DNA of 64,000 bases from Caulobacter endophyticus (GCF_029543245.1 NZ_JARQWV010000002.1:124001-188000); one strand, 5' to 3'; numbered from the stretch's first letter, positions 7,021 to 16,273 are shown. Notes: generated by a model not told the origin, from the sequence alone. Numbers and translations: made by a program.

Positions 7021-9455
7021 TTCAGCGCGTAGGCGATGACGTAGTCGCCGCGATCGGGCGACTGGCGCGCGCCGCCGGCGGTGATCACCACGTACTGCTT
7101 GCCGGTCTTGGGCGAGCGATAGCTCATCGGCCCGCCCTGGCTGCCCACCGGCAGGCGGGCCTTCCACACTTCCTTGCCGGTGCCTGAGTCGAAGGCGCGC
7201 AGATAGTAGTCCTGCGTGCCGGCGAAGAAGACGAGGCCGCCTTGTGTCGCCAGGCTACCGCCCAGGGTGGGCAGGCCGATCGGCATGGGCAGGCCCATCT
7301 TGATCCCCAGTGGGCCGGTGTCGCGTACCGTGCCGACCGGCACCTGCCACTTGATCTTCTGGGTGGTCATGTCGATGGCGGTCATCGTGCCGTAGGGCGG
7401 GGCCTGGCAGGGAATGCCCAGCACCGACAGGAAGCGGTTCTTGTCGACCGAATAGGGCGTGCCCTTCAGCGGCACGGCGCCCATGCCGGTGTTGACCGCC
7501 TCGCCGCCGCCGGCGGCCGCGACCTTGCTGGTGTCCTGCGGGATCATCCGCACCCACAGGCCAAGGCGCATGTCGTTGACGAAGATGGTGTTGGTGGTCG
7601 GGTCGGTCGACAGGCCGCCCCAGTTCATGCCGCCCAGCGAGCCGGGGAAGCTCAGCGACTTGTCGGTGCCCGGCGCGGTGTAGAGGCCTTCGTAGCGCAT
7701 GCCCTTGAAGGCGATGCGGCACAGAAGCTGGTCGAAGGGCGTGGCGCCCCACATGTCGGCTTCGGTCAGGGTCTGGGCGCCGATCTGCGGCATGCCGGTC
7801 GAGCGCGGCTGGCTCAGGGCATAGGGCTCGCCGGGGATGTCGGCGGCCTTGACCGGCGTGTTCTCGACCTTGGTCAGCGGCTGGCCGGTGGCCCGGTCGA
7901 GCACGTAGAGCTGGCCGGCCTTGGTGCCGAAGACGAGGGCGGGGGTGGTGCCGCCGCCGGCCTTGGGGAAGTCGATGAAGCTGGGCTGCATCGGCACGTC
8001 GAAGTCCCACAGGTCGTTATGGACGGTCTGGAAGACCCACTTCTCGCGGCCCGTGGTGGCGTCCAGCGCCAGCATCGAGGCGCCGTAACGGTGGTCGAGC
8101 GCGCTGCGGGTCTTGCCGTAGAGGTCGACCGAGGCGCTGCCCACCGGCATGAACACGGTGTTGGAGGCCGGATCGTACGACATCGACGACCAGACATTGG
8201 GGGTCGAGCGGGCATAGGTCTTGCCGGCCGGGGGCGCGCCGGTGATCGACGGATCGCCCGGATCGAAGGCCCAGCGCAGGGCGCCGGTGATCACGTCGAA
8301 GCCGCGCACCACGCCGCCGGGCATGTCGACCTGGACGTTGTCGGCGATGCGGCCGCCGACGACGATGGTCGTGCCGGCCAGGGTCGGGGCGGCGGTCAGC
8401 TGGTACTGCGGGTCGGGCGCGTCGCCCAGGCCCGCCTTCAGGTCGACGCGGCCGGCGGTCCCGAAGTCCTGGCAGGCCTTGCCGGTGTCGGCGTCGAAGG
8501 CCATCAGCACGGCATTGATGGTGTTCATCAGGATGCGGCGACGGCAGGGCGCGCCTTCGGGCACGGCCGCCGTCTGGACGGGCGTCGCGCCGGCGGCGGT
8601 CGGCTGGAGCAGCGGCGCGCCGGCGTCGAAATAGGCCAGGCCCCGGCAGCGCATCCAGACCGAGGCCTTGGCGTCGACGATGGTCTTCCACTTTTCGCGG
8701 CCGGTGTCGGCGTCCAGGGCGATGACGTTGTTGTGCGGGGTGCAGATGTAGACGGTGTCGCCGACCTGCAGCGGGGTGTCCTGGTCCTCGGCGCCGTTGC
8801 CGTCGCTGACCGCCACGTCGCCGGTGCGGTAGGTCCAGGCGACCTTCAGGCCCTTGACGTTATCGCGGGTGATCTCGTCCAGCGCCACGAAGCGGCTGGC
8901 GCCGGGGGTGTTGCCGTAGGCCTCCCAGTTCTTCTGGGCCTTGGCCGGGGCGACCGGGATCAGGCCGCCGGCCGTTCCGGCGAAGGCGACGGTGGGGTGG
9001 GGGAAGAACATGGCGGTGAAGCCGGCGCCCGCGCCCAGGGCCAGCACCGCGCCGGTCGCCAGGGCGGGAACGAGGGCCGAGGGCCTGCCGCTGGCCCGCG
9101 CCATCAGCGGATAGGAGAAGGCCACCACGGCCGCGCCGACGCTCAAAGCCAGCAGGCGCGAGATCAGCGGCCAGAACGCAAAGCCCGATTCCCACAGCGC
9201 CCAGACCACTGTGGCGACGAACACCGCGCCGAACAGCAGGGCGCCGCTCGCCTTGGCCCGGCCGATCTGCACCCCGGCCGCGACCAGCGCCAGGCCGGCC
9301 AGCACGAAGTAGGGGCTGCCGCCCAGAACCAGCAGCTTGCCGCCGCCGATCAGGAAGAAGAGGCCAGCGGCGACGATGACCGCGCCGAGCAGCAGCAGCC
9401 ACAGCCGCGCCAGCGGACTGACGGCTTTACGGGTGTCGGACAGGGTGGAGGGCAT
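7017..9455 (-). CDS. gcd: Membrane-bound PQQ-dependent glucose dehydrogenase (glucose/quinate/shikimate family)
   Basis: An 812-residue quinoprotein that oxidises an aldose (probably glucose to gluconolactone) in the periplasm and passes electrons to ubiquinone. The amino-terminal 150 residues form about five membrane helices ('LWLLLLGAVIVAAGLFFLIGG' starts the first). A PQQ beta-propeller follows, with repeats such as 'ALDATTGREKWVFQTVHNDL' and 'AFDSGTGKEVWKARLPVG'. The length and layout fit mGDH. ATG at 9455 sits behind GGGAGA; the frame extends 24 codons upstream without a ribosome site. Quinate/shikimate dehydrogenase (QuiA) has the same architecture and cannot be excluded, but the OprB porin coupled downstream favours sugar. 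No PQQ synthesis gene is in this window. Confidence 0.9.
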   Translation of the reverse strand: MPSTLSDTRKAVSPLARLWLLLLGAVIVAAGLFFLIGGGKLLVLGGSPYFVLAGLALVAAGVQIGRAKASGALLFGAVFVATVVWALWESGFAFWPLISRLLALSVGAAVVAFSYPLMARASGRPSALVPALATGAVLALGAGAGFTAMFFPHPTVAFAGTAGGLIPVAPAKAQKNWEAYGNTPGASRFVALDEITRDNVKGLKVAWTYRTGDVAVSDGNGAEDQDTPLQVGDTVYICTPHNNVIALDADTGREKWKTIVDAKASVWMRCRGLAYFDAGAPLLQPTAAGATPVQTAAVPEGAPCRRRILMNTINAVLMAFDADTGKACQDFGTAGRVDLKAGLGDAPDPQYQLTAAPTLAGTTIVVGGRIADNVQVDMPGGVVRGFDVITGALRWAFDPGDPSITGAPPAGKTYARSTPNVWSSMSYDPASNTVFMPVGSASVDLYGKTRSALDHRYGASMLALDATTGREKWVFQTVHNDLWDFDVPMQPSFIDFPKAGGGTTPALVFGTKAGQLYVLDRATGQPLTKVENTPVKAADIPGEPYALSQPRSTGMPQIGAQTLTEADMWGATPFDQLLCRIAFKGMRYEGLYTAPGTDKSLSFPGSLGGMNWGGLSTDPTTNTIFVNDMRLGLWVRMIPQDTSKVAAAGGGEAVNTGMGAVPLKGTPYSVDKNRFLSVLGIPCQAPPYGTMTAIDMTTQKIKWQVPVGTVRDTGPLGIKMGLPMPIGLPTLGGSLATQGGLVFFAGTQDYYLRAFDSGTGKEVWKARLPVGSQGGPMSYRSPKTGKQYVVITAGGARQSPDRGDYVIAYALK

Positions 9456-9553
9456 GGGGTCTCCCGTGGATGATCGACGCGGCTCGACCACTCCCGTCCG
9501 AACTGATGGACGTATGGAGCCCCCCACGGGCTCAAGCTCACGCTAGGTAAGCG

Positions 9554-9570
9554 TCACATTCGCGCTGTGA
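9554..9570. promoter_or_regulatory. Possible operator upstream of gcd
   Basis: The dyad TCACA-N7-TGTGA lies in the 230-base divergent space between gcd and the gene at 9686. It has the inverse arrangement of a CRP site (TGTGA-N6-TCACA), so it is not a CRP box. The regulator is unknown. Confidence 0.3.
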
Positions 9571-9685
9571 ACCCAAACCCGGCCGCCTGCAAGCTTTTCT
9601 GGCCGATCAAGGTTACGCCCTTTGGCCGCGCAATCGCCGTCCAACCGTCTTCTGCCTGCCGCGCTTCCTTGCCATAGTAGGGCTC

Positions 9686-11158
9686 ATGGCTTCCTCCCCG
9701 CGTTCCCCGCTGGCGCTCGCCGCCGTCGTTTCCGTCCTCGCCGTCGCGACCGCGCAGGCCCAGGACGTGGCCGTGTCCACGCTGGCGCCCCCGGACCTGT
9801 TCTCTAACCCCGCCGCCGACACCGGCCTGCCGGGCGACCTGTGGAAGGACGCCTCGCCGGGCCTGATGCGCGAGACCCTGCCCAAGCTGGGCGCTAAGCC
9901 GCTGTCGCCGGCCTTCGCCGACTTCGCGCGGCGGGTGCTGGCCACCGGGGCGCGGGCGCCGGCCGGCGTGGGCGACGATCCCGAGATGGGCGGGGCGCGA
10001 GCCATGGCCCTGGTCGCCCTGGGCGAGGCGGCCGGCGCCAAGCGCGTGCTCGACCGCACGCCGGGCCTGGACCAGAACGCCGCCCTGGCCATGGCCGCGG
10101 CCGAGGCCAACCTGATCGCCGGCGACGACGACCGCGCCTGCGCCGTGGCCGACGCGCTCAGCGCCGATCGCGGAACCGGCTACTGGCTGCGGCTGCGGGC
10201 CTTCTGCCAGGCGCGGGCCGGCCAGACCGCCGAGGCCCAGCTGACCTTCAACCTGGCCCAGCAGCAGGGCAAGGACGCCGACTACGCCCGGTTGATGCCG
10301 GCCCTGCTGTCGGGCGCCGCGCCGACCGGCGGCGCCAACCTGCGCACAGGGATCAACTACGCCCTGTCGAAGAAACTGGGGCTGGACATCCAGGCCGGCG
10401 CGGCCACCGCCACTCCGGCCACCCGCGGCCTGCTGGCCCCGCCGGCGGCGGACCTAGCGGCCGCGCAAAGCTCCGACTGGGCGTTCCTGAAATCGGTCAA
10501 GCCCGGCGCGGACTTCGCCGCCGCCGCCCGCGCCGCCGCGCCGCTGATCGCGGCCATGGTCGCCGCCGACGCGCCGCTCACCGATCCAGGCCTCTTCCTG
10601 CGCGCGGCCCTGACGGCCGGCGACGTCAAGACCGCCCAGGCCATTCGCGGGAAGATGACCGGCGACGCCATCCCCGGCGTCGGCAATCAGGACCTGGCCC
10701 TGTTCGACGCCGCCTTGGCCGCAAGCTCGGGCGGCTCGACCGACCAGGCGCTGGACCGGCTGGTCGAGCTGGGCGCCAATGGCGGCGCCAAGTCTCCGGC
10801 CCAACCGGCCGCGGTGGTGCTGCAGGCCCTGGGCGGGGCGCTGAGTCCCGAGGACCGCGCCACCTTCGCCGGTTTCGAGGCCGGCAAGTCGACGGCCTCG
10901 GCCGCGCGCCTGGCGCTGCTCGATACGGCCGCCGCGGCCGGTCGCAAGGGCGAGGCCGCCGTGCTGGCCCTGTCGGTCGCCGCCGACGCCGGGACGGCCG
11001 GCCCCTCGGCCGCCGATCGCGCCCGCATCGTCACGGCGCTGAACCGCGCGGGTCTGTCCGCCGACGCCCGGGCCCTGGCCGTGGAGGGCCTGCTGCCCGC
11101 GCCGCCGGCCCCGCCGGCCGCCAAGCCCGCCGCCAAGCCGGCGCCGAAGAAGAAATGA
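9686..11158 (+). CDS. Secreted Ala-rich protein of unknown function
   Basis: A 490-residue protein with an export signal ('SPLALAAVVSVLAVATAQAQD', cleavage near residue 26). The rest is dominated by Ala/Gly/Leu/Asp and reads as successive short amphipathic helices, such as 'GARAMALVALGEAAGAKRVLD' and 'YWLRLRAFCQARAGQTAEAQ', which suggests a TPR- or Sel1-like helical-repeat fold. The C-terminus is a low-complexity Pro-Ala-Lys tail ending in three lysines. The stop overlaps the xerD start (ATGA). I do not recognise the family. A periplasmic scaffold is possible, but this rests only on the signal peptide and helical pattern. Confidence 0.8.
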   Translation: MASSPRSPLALAAVVSVLAVATAQAQDVAVSTLAPPDLFSNPAADTGLPGDLWKDASPGLMRETLPKLGAKPLSPAFADFARRVLATGARAPAGVGDDPEMGGARAMALVALGEAAGAKRVLDRTPGLDQNAALAMAAAEANLIAGDDDRACAVADALSADRGTGYWLRLRAFCQARAGQTAEAQLTFNLAQQQGKDADYARLMPALLSGAAPTGGANLRTGINYALSKKLGLDIQAGAATATPATRGLLAPPAADLAAAQSSDWAFLKSVKPGADFAAAARAAAPLIAAMVAADAPLTDPGLFLRAALTAGDVKTAQAIRGKMTGDAIPGVGNQDLALFDAALAASSGGSTDQALDRLVELGANGGAKSPAQPAAVVLQALGGALSPEDRATFAGFEAGKSTASAARLALLDTAAAAGRKGEAAVLALSVAADAGTAGPSAADRARIVTALNRAGLSADARALAVEGLLPAPPAPPAAKPAAKPAPKKK

Positions 11159-12087
11159 GCGGCCCCAAAGCGGGCGGAAAAGCCGAGGGCTGGGTCGAGG
11201 CCTTCCTGGAGATGATGGCCGTCGAGCGCGCGGCCGCCGCCAACACCCTGCGCGCCTACGAGAGGGACCTGGCCGACGCCCGGGGCTTCCTCGGCCGCAC
11301 GGGCAATGACCTGGACGTCGCCGACGCCGAGGCCGTCGAGGCCTATTTCCAGGACCTGGGCGCGCGCGGACTTTCACCGGCTACCGCCGCCAGGCGGCGC
11401 TCGGCCGTGCGGCAGTTCTACCGCTTCGCCCTGGGCGAGGGCTGGCGCACGGACGATCCGTCCCGCCGCGTGGTCGCGCCCAAGGCCGGCCGGCCGCTGC
11501 CCAAGGTGCTGTCGCGGGCAGAGATCGACGCCCTGCTGGCGGCCGCCTCAGAGAAGGACGGCGCCCAGGGCCTGCGGCTGTCGTGCATCATCGAGTTGCT
11601 CTACGCCTCGGGCCTGCGGATCAGCGAACTGCTGGCCCTGCCGCTGTCGGCGCTGGCGCGCGATCCGGCCTTCCTGATGGTCAAGGGCAAGGGCGGCAAG
11701 GAGCGGCTGGCCCCCCTGAACGACGCGGCCCGCGCGGCGGTGAAGGCCTATCTGGAGGGAAGGCTGCAATTCCTGCCAAAGGGTCAGAAGGACAGCCCGT
11801 GGCTGTTCCCCTCGCGCGGCAAGGGCGGACGGCTGACGGCGCGGCGGGTGTCGCAACTGCTGGAGGACGCGGCGATCGCCGCCGGCATCGACCGCGAGAA
11901 GGTCAGCCCCCACGTGCTGCGCCACGCCTTCGCCACCCACCTGCTGGAGGGCGGGGCGGACCTGCGGGTGATCCAGACCCTGCTGGGCCACGCCGACATC
12001 GGCACCACCCAGATCTACACCCACGTGGCCGGAGAGCACCTGGCCGAGGTGGTGCGCACCAAGCATCCGCTGGGGAAGAAGGGCTAG
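11155..12087 (+). CDS. xerD: Tyrosine recombinase XerD
   Basis: A 310-residue site-specific recombinase that, with XerC and FtsK, resolves chromosome dimers at dif. The amino-terminal SAM-like core-binding domain (about 12-98, 'TLRAYERDLADARGFL') is followed by the catalytic domain. The full catalytic set is visible: R155 ('SGLRISELL'), K179, H253, R256 ('HVLRHAFATHLL'), H279 and the nucleophile Y288 ('TTQIYTHV'). The ATG overlaps the stop of the upstream secreted protein, an unusual operon partner. XerC is the only serious alternative; sequence to the C-terminal 'HLAEVVRTKHPLGKKG' fits XerD. Confidence 0.95.
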   Translation: MSGPKAGGKAEGWVEAFLEMMAVERAAAANTLRAYERDLADARGFLGRTGNDLDVADAEAVEAYFQDLGARGLSPATAARRRSAVRQFYRFALGEGWRTDDPSRRVVAPKAGRPLPKVLSRAEIDALLAAASEKDGAQGLRLSCIIELLYASGLRISELLALPLSALARDPAFLMVKGKGGKERLAPLNDAARAAVKAYLEGRLQFLPKGQKDSPWLFPSRGKGGRLTARRVSQLLEDAAIAAGIDREKVSPHVLRHAFATHLLEGGADLRVIQTLLGHADIGTTQIYTHVAGEHLAEVVRTKHPLGKKG

Positions 12088-12176
12088 GGGCGGGCGACCT
12101 TCGTCAATCTGTCATGGAACCCGGGCAGTAGCGCGGGGCGGCGACGGTGGGGTCGTCAGTCGACGGAGGGAAAGTC

Positions 12177-13595
12177 ATGGCCTTGCGGAAACTTCTGGTC
12201 GGCGCGGCGGCGATCGGGCTCGCGGCGCTGTCGATGACGTCGGCCCTCGCCCAGGAGGCCGCCCAGCCTATCCCGCGCTCGCCGGGCCTGCCGTTCAAGC
12301 CCAAGGGCCTGCCCGACCGTATCGTGCTGACCGCCGGCGCGGATCCCTCGCGCGAGATGGCCGTGGCCTGGCGCACCGACCCGCGCCAGGCGAGCGCCGA
12401 GATCCAGCTGGCCCCAGCCATCGACGGCCCCAGCCTGGCCTTCCACGCCAGGACGCTTTCGGGGACCAGCAAGGCGATCGACAGCGCCAACGGTCCGGCC
12501 CTCTATCACCAGGCGCGGCTGACGGGCCTCTCGCCGGATACAGCCTATGTCTACCGCGTGAAGGGCGCCGAGGGTTGGAGCGAGTGGCTGCAGTTCCACA
12601 CCGCCGCGGCGACGTTCCGCCCGTTCCGCTTTCTCTATCTGGGCGACACCCAGAACGGCATCCTGCCGATCGGTTCGCGGGTGATCCGCCAGGGCTTCCA
12701 GTCGACCGCCGCCCCGGCCCTGGTGCTGCATGCCGGCGACCTGGTGGCCCAGCGCGACGACCTGGACCACGACGACGAGTGGGGCGAGTGGACGGCGGCC
12801 GGGGCCTATAACTTCTCGACCGTTCCGCAACTGCCGGCCACCGGCAACCACGAATATGTCGACGTGACCAAGGCCGACGGGACCGAGAGCCGCAAGCTGG
12901 GTCCCTACTGGCCGCTGCAGTTCGCCCTGCCGGACAACGGCGCCGAGCCGGTGAAGCAGACGACCTACTATGTCGACTATCAGGGCGTGCGGTTCATCAT
13001 CCTGGACGGTACGGCCGCCCTCAACCTCGGCGCGCTGGAGGCCCAGACCCGCTGGCTGGACCAGACCCTGGCGGCCAGCAAGGCCAAGTGGAACATCGTC
13101 ACCTTCCACCAGCCGATCTTCACCTGCGCCCGCCCCAAGGACACCGAAGAGCTGAAGGCCGCCTGGAAGCCGGTGTTCGAGGCCCGCAAGGTCGATCTGG
13201 TTCTGCAAGGCCACGACCACTGCTACGCCCGCCTGACCAGCGAGGCCGGCAAGGCCGACGCCGCGCGCCGCCACAAGGCGGGCCAGCCGCAGGGTCCGGT
13301 CTATGTGGTCTCCGTAGTCGGCTCGAAGATGTACGCCCTGAACGACCGCGCCCTGACCCAGCCCGACAAGGTCGCCGCAGACACCGAGTTCTACCAGGTG
13401 ATCGACGTGGGCGCCGACAAGCTGGGCTTTGCGGCCTACACCGCCAGCGGCAAGCTCTATGACGCCTTCACCCTGAAGCGCGGCAAGGACGGCGCCAAGA
13501 CCCTGGTCGAGAGCACCGAGTCGATGCTGGCCCAGCGGGTCTGCACCGGCGCCACGGGGCCGGACGGCGCGCCTTGCCTGGGGCGGGCGAAGTAG
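12177..13595 (+). CDS. Secreted metallophosphoesterase, purple-acid-phosphatase type
   Basis: A 472-residue exported phosphoesterase. The start is ATG at 12177 behind CGGAGGGA; the open frame extends ten codons upstream without a better site. A signal peptide (about 1-25, ending 'TSALAQ') leads to an N-terminal Ig/FN3-like domain ('PDRIVLTAGADPSREMAVAW') as in purple acid phosphatases. The dinuclear-metal domain shows the ordered motifs 'LGDTQNG', 'HAGDLV', 'GNHEY', 'TFHQPIF' and 'GHDHCYAR'. It probably releases phosphate from phosphomonoesters in the periplasm. It stands as a single gene 89 bases after xerD, and a hairpin follows at 13639. Confidence 0.92.
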   Translation: MALRKLLVGAAAIGLAALSMTSALAQEAAQPIPRSPGLPFKPKGLPDRIVLTAGADPSREMAVAWRTDPRQASAEIQLAPAIDGPSLAFHARTLSGTSKAIDSANGPALYHQARLTGLSPDTAYVYRVKGAEGWSEWLQFHTAAATFRPFRFLYLGDTQNGILPIGSRVIRQGFQSTAAPALVLHAGDLVAQRDDLDHDDEWGEWTAAGAYNFSTVPQLPATGNHEYVDVTKADGTESRKLGPYWPLQFALPDNGAEPVKQTTYYVDYQGVRFIILDGTAALNLGALEAQTRWLDQTLAASKAKWNIVTFHQPIFTCARPKDTEELKAAWKPVFEARKVDLVLQGHDHCYARLTSEAGKADAARRHKAGQPQGPVYVVSVVGSKMYALNDRALTQPDKVAADTEFYQVIDVGADKLGFAAYTASGKLYDAFTLKRGKDGAKTLVESTESMLAQRVCTGATGPDGAPCLGRAK

Positions 13596-13638
13596 GGGCG
13601 GCGAAACCGCTTAGACTTTTTTCCCGACGCGCTCTAAG

Positions 13639-13663
13639 AAGCCCGTACTTTTTGTGCGGGCTT
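13639..13663 (+). terminator. Hairpin between the phosphatase and PhnA-like genes
   Basis: A 10-bp stem (one G-T pair) with a TTTTT loop. The downstream bases GTCTTGAAG are only weakly T-rich, so it may be a weak terminator of the phosphatase gene or a leader hairpin of the next gene. Confidence 0.5.
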
Positions 13664-13687
13664 GTCTTGAAGCCCAGGGAGCCTTCC

Positions 13688-13909
13688 ATGTCCGACGAAA
13701 CCCGCGATTCCAACGGCGCGATCCTGGCCGACGGCGACAACGTCACCCTGATCAAGGACCTGAAGGTCAAGGGCTCGGGCGGGGTGACCCTCAAGCGCGG
13801 GACCCTGGTCAAGAAGATCCGCCTGACCGGCGATCCCGACGAGATCGAGGCCAATGTCGACAAGGTGAGGGGCCTGGTGCTGCGCACCGAGTTCGTCAAG
13901 AAGGCGTAG
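13688..13909 (+). CDS. Short PhnA/YjdM-type protein
   Basis: A 73-residue protein that matches the C-terminal domain of the PhnA/YjdM family ('DSNGAILADGDNVTLIKDLKVKG', then 'LKRGTLVKKIRLT'). The zinc-ribbon domain that full-length PhnA carries at its start is absent; no CxxC is present. The ATG at 13688 follows a weak AGGGAG. Such short forms are common in alphaproteobacteria. Despite the historical name there is no phosphonate gene nearby and YjdM is not known to take part in phosphonate breakdown, so its function is open. Confidence 0.85.
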   Translation: MSDETRDSNGAILADGDNVTLIKDLKVKGSGGVTLKRGTLVKKIRLTGDPDEIEANVDKVRGLVLRTEFVKKA

Positions 13910-13913
13910 GATC

Positions 13914-13947
13914 GGGGGAAGGGGGCGTCGGCGTCCCCCCCCTTTTT
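13914..13947 (+). terminator. Terminator of the PhnA-like gene
   Basis: A G-rich/C-rich stem centred on GGGGGCG-tcgg-CGTCCCCC (with one bulged T) is followed by TTTTT, a few bases after the stop codon. Confidence 0.75.
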
Positions 13948-13950
13948 CTC

Positions 13951-14057
13951 CGAGCTTCCCCGCGAAGGCGGGGATCCAAGCGGCGCCGGCGGGATCTTGC
14001 ACGGGCCGCGCTCCATCTCCGGACCTCAGCTTGGGTCCTCGCCTTCGCGGGGATTGG
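13951..14057. repeat. Intergenic repeat, family C, two inverted copies
   Basis: The arm CCCCGCGAAGGCGGGGATCC recurs inverted as GGTCCTCGCCTTCGCGGGGA, with about 60 unrelated bases between. The layout matches the copy at 24886-24975. Confidence 0.8.
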
Positions 14058-14203
14058 GCGGTGGAGAGCGGGCCAGGAATGACGAACTCGCCACGTTCGC
14101 TCCCGTCGCCAGAAATTCCCGTCTCGTCTTAACCGTTTAGCCGGGGTTGGGCGCGATCCTGCCGGCGATTTCGTCGGGGGACGAGGGGATCGCGAGTACG
14201 CGT

Positions 14204-16273
14204 ATGGTGGCTTTGAAACGGTTCGAGGGCGATGGGCGCCAGACGCGTCTGCTGTTGGCGTTGATCTTCGCCTACGCCGTCACCATCGCCTATTGCGACC
14301 TGCTGACACGCGGGCCGTCGGGGATGGCCACCCTGTGGCCCTGCAACGGCCTTTTGGCCGGCGGCCTTGTCCTGCTGACGCCGCGCCGCAGCCTGATCCT
14401 GCTGGCTCTATCCACCGTCTGCCACGTCCTGCTGGACCGCCTCGGCGGCACGGCCCCGGCGATGACGGCGCTGTTCACGGTGCTCGACACCATCGAGGCG
14501 GCGGTGATCGCGGTGGTGCTGCGCAAGGCCTTCGACGGGCCTCCGAGGATGAAGAACCTGACCCAGGCCCTGAAGGTGGTGGGGCTGGCCCTGCCGGTCA
14601 CCGCCGTGCTGGCCGTGGTCGGGGCCTTCGCCAGCGCCCCGATGCTGAGCGTGTCGCTGCCGGTGCTGGTCAAGAACTGGATGTTCGTCAACGCCCTGGG
14701 CATGACGGCCGGCCTGCCGATCGCCCTGATCCTGTTCGACCCGCACATCCAGCGCGGCTTCGAGCGGCCGGTCTGGGAGAAGATCGCCTGCTACGTGATG
14801 GTGGCGGTCGCGGCGCTGATCGCCTTCGGGCGGCCGGGCCACACCCTGCCGTTCCTGGTATTTCCGGCCGGGGTGCTGGTGGCCTTCCGGCTGGGTCCCA
14901 AGGGCGCGGCCTGGACGACGGTGATCGTCGCCGCCATCGCCGCGCCGCTGAGCGTGCTGGGCATCGTCGCCGAGGCCGCGACCCGCGCCCAGGCGTCCGA
15001 GCGGATGCACGCCTTGCAATTCCTGGTCAGCGCGCTGCTGTTCACCTGCCTGGCCGCCGCCCTGGCCCTGGCTAACCAGCAGCGGCTCAAACAGCTTCTG
15101 GTGCGCCGCCAGGCCCTGGCCCGCAAGGCCCAGGCCCGCGCCCAGGCCGCCAGCCAGGCCAAGACCGAGTTCCTGGCCACCATGAGCCACGAGATCCGCA
15201 CGCCGCTGAACAGCGTGCTGGGGTTCACCCGCCTGCTGGCCGACCGCGACGACCTGGCGCCCGAGGCGCGCCGTCACGTGGGCCTGATCGACGGGGCCGG
15301 CGGCGCGCTGCTGACCCTGGTCAACGACGTGCTGGACTTCTCGCGGGTCGAGGCCGGCCGGGTGGAATTGCAGGCCGAGCCCGCGCGCGCCGAGGCGGTG
15401 CTGGGCGACGCCGTCGCCATCGTAGCCCAGGACGCTCGAGCCAAGGGCCTCGCGCTGGAGATCGAGATCGCGGGCGATGCGGAGCGACATCACGGTCTCG
15501 ACGCCGACCGCCTGCGCCAAGTGCTGCTGAACCTGCTCAACAACGCCGTGAAGTTCACGCCGGCCGGCCGGGTGACCGCGCGTCTGGCCGTGACGCCCGG
15601 CGAGGCCGGCGACCTGCTGCGCATCGAGGTCGTCGACACCGGCATCGGCGTGCCGCTCCAATTGCGCGACCGGCTGTTCCAGCGCTTCAGCCAGGGCGAC
15701 AGCTCGGTGACCCGGGCCTTCGGCGGCGCGGGCCTGGGCCTGGCGATCAGCAAGGCGCTGGTCGAGCTGATGGGCGGGCGCATCGGCATGACCGCCAACC
15801 CCGAGCAGGGTTCGACCTTCTGGATCGAGCTGACGGCGCAGGTTTGCGAGGCCGCGCCGCGGTGCGTGGCGGCGGCCGGGGGGCGGATCGCCTCGGCTCG
15901 TGTGCTGCTGGTCGACGACCACCCGATGAACCGCGAGATCGGCGGCGCCTTCCTGGCCCTGGCCGGCTGCGAGGTGATCACCGCCGAGAACGGCCGCGAG
16001 GCGGTGGAGATGGCCTCGGGCGGCGGCTTCGACATCGTGCTGATGGACATCCACATGCCGGGCATGGACGGCCTTTCCGCCACCCGGGCCATCCGCGCGC
16101 TGCCGGGGGCGGCCTCGGCCGTGCCGATCATCGCCATGAGCGCCGACGCGCTGCCCCAGCAGATCGCCCAGTGCCGCGAGGCCGGAATGGTCGACCACGT
16201 GGCCAAGCCGATCCAGAAGGACGTGCTCTACGCCACCGTCGAGAGCTGGCTGGCCGAGCCCGAGGCGGCCTAG
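14204..16273 (+). CDS. Hybrid sensor histidine kinase with MASE1-like membrane sensor
   Basis: A 689-residue hybrid kinase. Residues about 14-290 form eight or so membrane helices with the MASE1-like signature 'GMATLWPCNGLLAGGLVLL'. A linker helix leads to HisKA with H329 ('TMSHEIRTPLNS'), then HATPase motifs 'LNNAVKFTP', 'DTGIGVP' and 'GGAGLGLAISKALVELMGG'. A receiver domain follows, with the acidic pair in 'VLLVDDHPMN', phospho-acceptor D615 ('DIVLMDIHMPGMDG') and a Lys in 'VAKPIQ'. The start is ATG at 14204, weakly supported by GAGGGG 15 bases upstream; a TTG at 14147 would add 19 residues. No histidine phosphotransfer protein or output regulator is adjacent. Its TAG overlaps the stop of the gene on the other strand. 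Confidence 0.92.
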   Translation: MVALKRFEGDGRQTRLLLALIFAYAVTIAYCDLLTRGPSGMATLWPCNGLLAGGLVLLTPRRSLILLALSTVCHVLLDRLGGTAPAMTALFTVLDTIEAAVIAVVLRKAFDGPPRMKNLTQALKVVGLALPVTAVLAVVGAFASAPMLSVSLPVLVKNWMFVNALGMTAGLPIALILFDPHIQRGFERPVWEKIACYVMVAVAALIAFGRPGHTLPFLVFPAGVLVAFRLGPKGAAWTTVIVAAIAAPLSVLGIVAEAATRAQASERMHALQFLVSALLFTCLAAALALANQQRLKQLLVRRQALARKAQARAQAASQAKTEFLATMSHEIRTPLNSVLGFTRLLADRDDLAPEARRHVGLIDGAGGALLTLVNDVLDFSRVEAGRVELQAEPARAEAVLGDAVAIVAQDARAKGLALEIEIAGDAERHHGLDADRLRQVLLNLLNNAVKFTPAGRVTARLAVTPGEAGDLLRIEVVDTGIGVPLQLRDRLFQRFSQGDSSVTRAFGGAGLGLAISKALVELMGGRIGMTANPEQGSTFWIELTAQVCEAAPRCVAAAGGRIASARVLLVDDHPMNREIGGAFLALAGCEVITAENGREAVEMASGGGFDIVLMDIHMPGMDGLSATRAIRALPGAASAVPIIAMSADALPQQIAQCREAGMVDHVAKPIQKDVLYATVESWLAEPEAA

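Noticed and set aside
7242..9473. A 743-codon open frame on the plus strand
   Set aside because: It is the complement of the PQQ glucose dehydrogenase gene and shows no protein motif.
9554..9570. CRP-type site upstream of gcd
   Set aside because: The half-sites are in the reverse order (TCACA..TGTGA) from a CRP box; kept only as an unassigned dyad.
12109..12115. CTGTCAT, a Pho-box half-site upstream of the phosphatase gene
   Set aside because: There is no second copy 11 bases away, so a PhoB site is not supported.
14130..14146. CtrA-like TTAACCG before the hybrid kinase
   Set aside because: The second half-site TTAA at the right spacing is missing.
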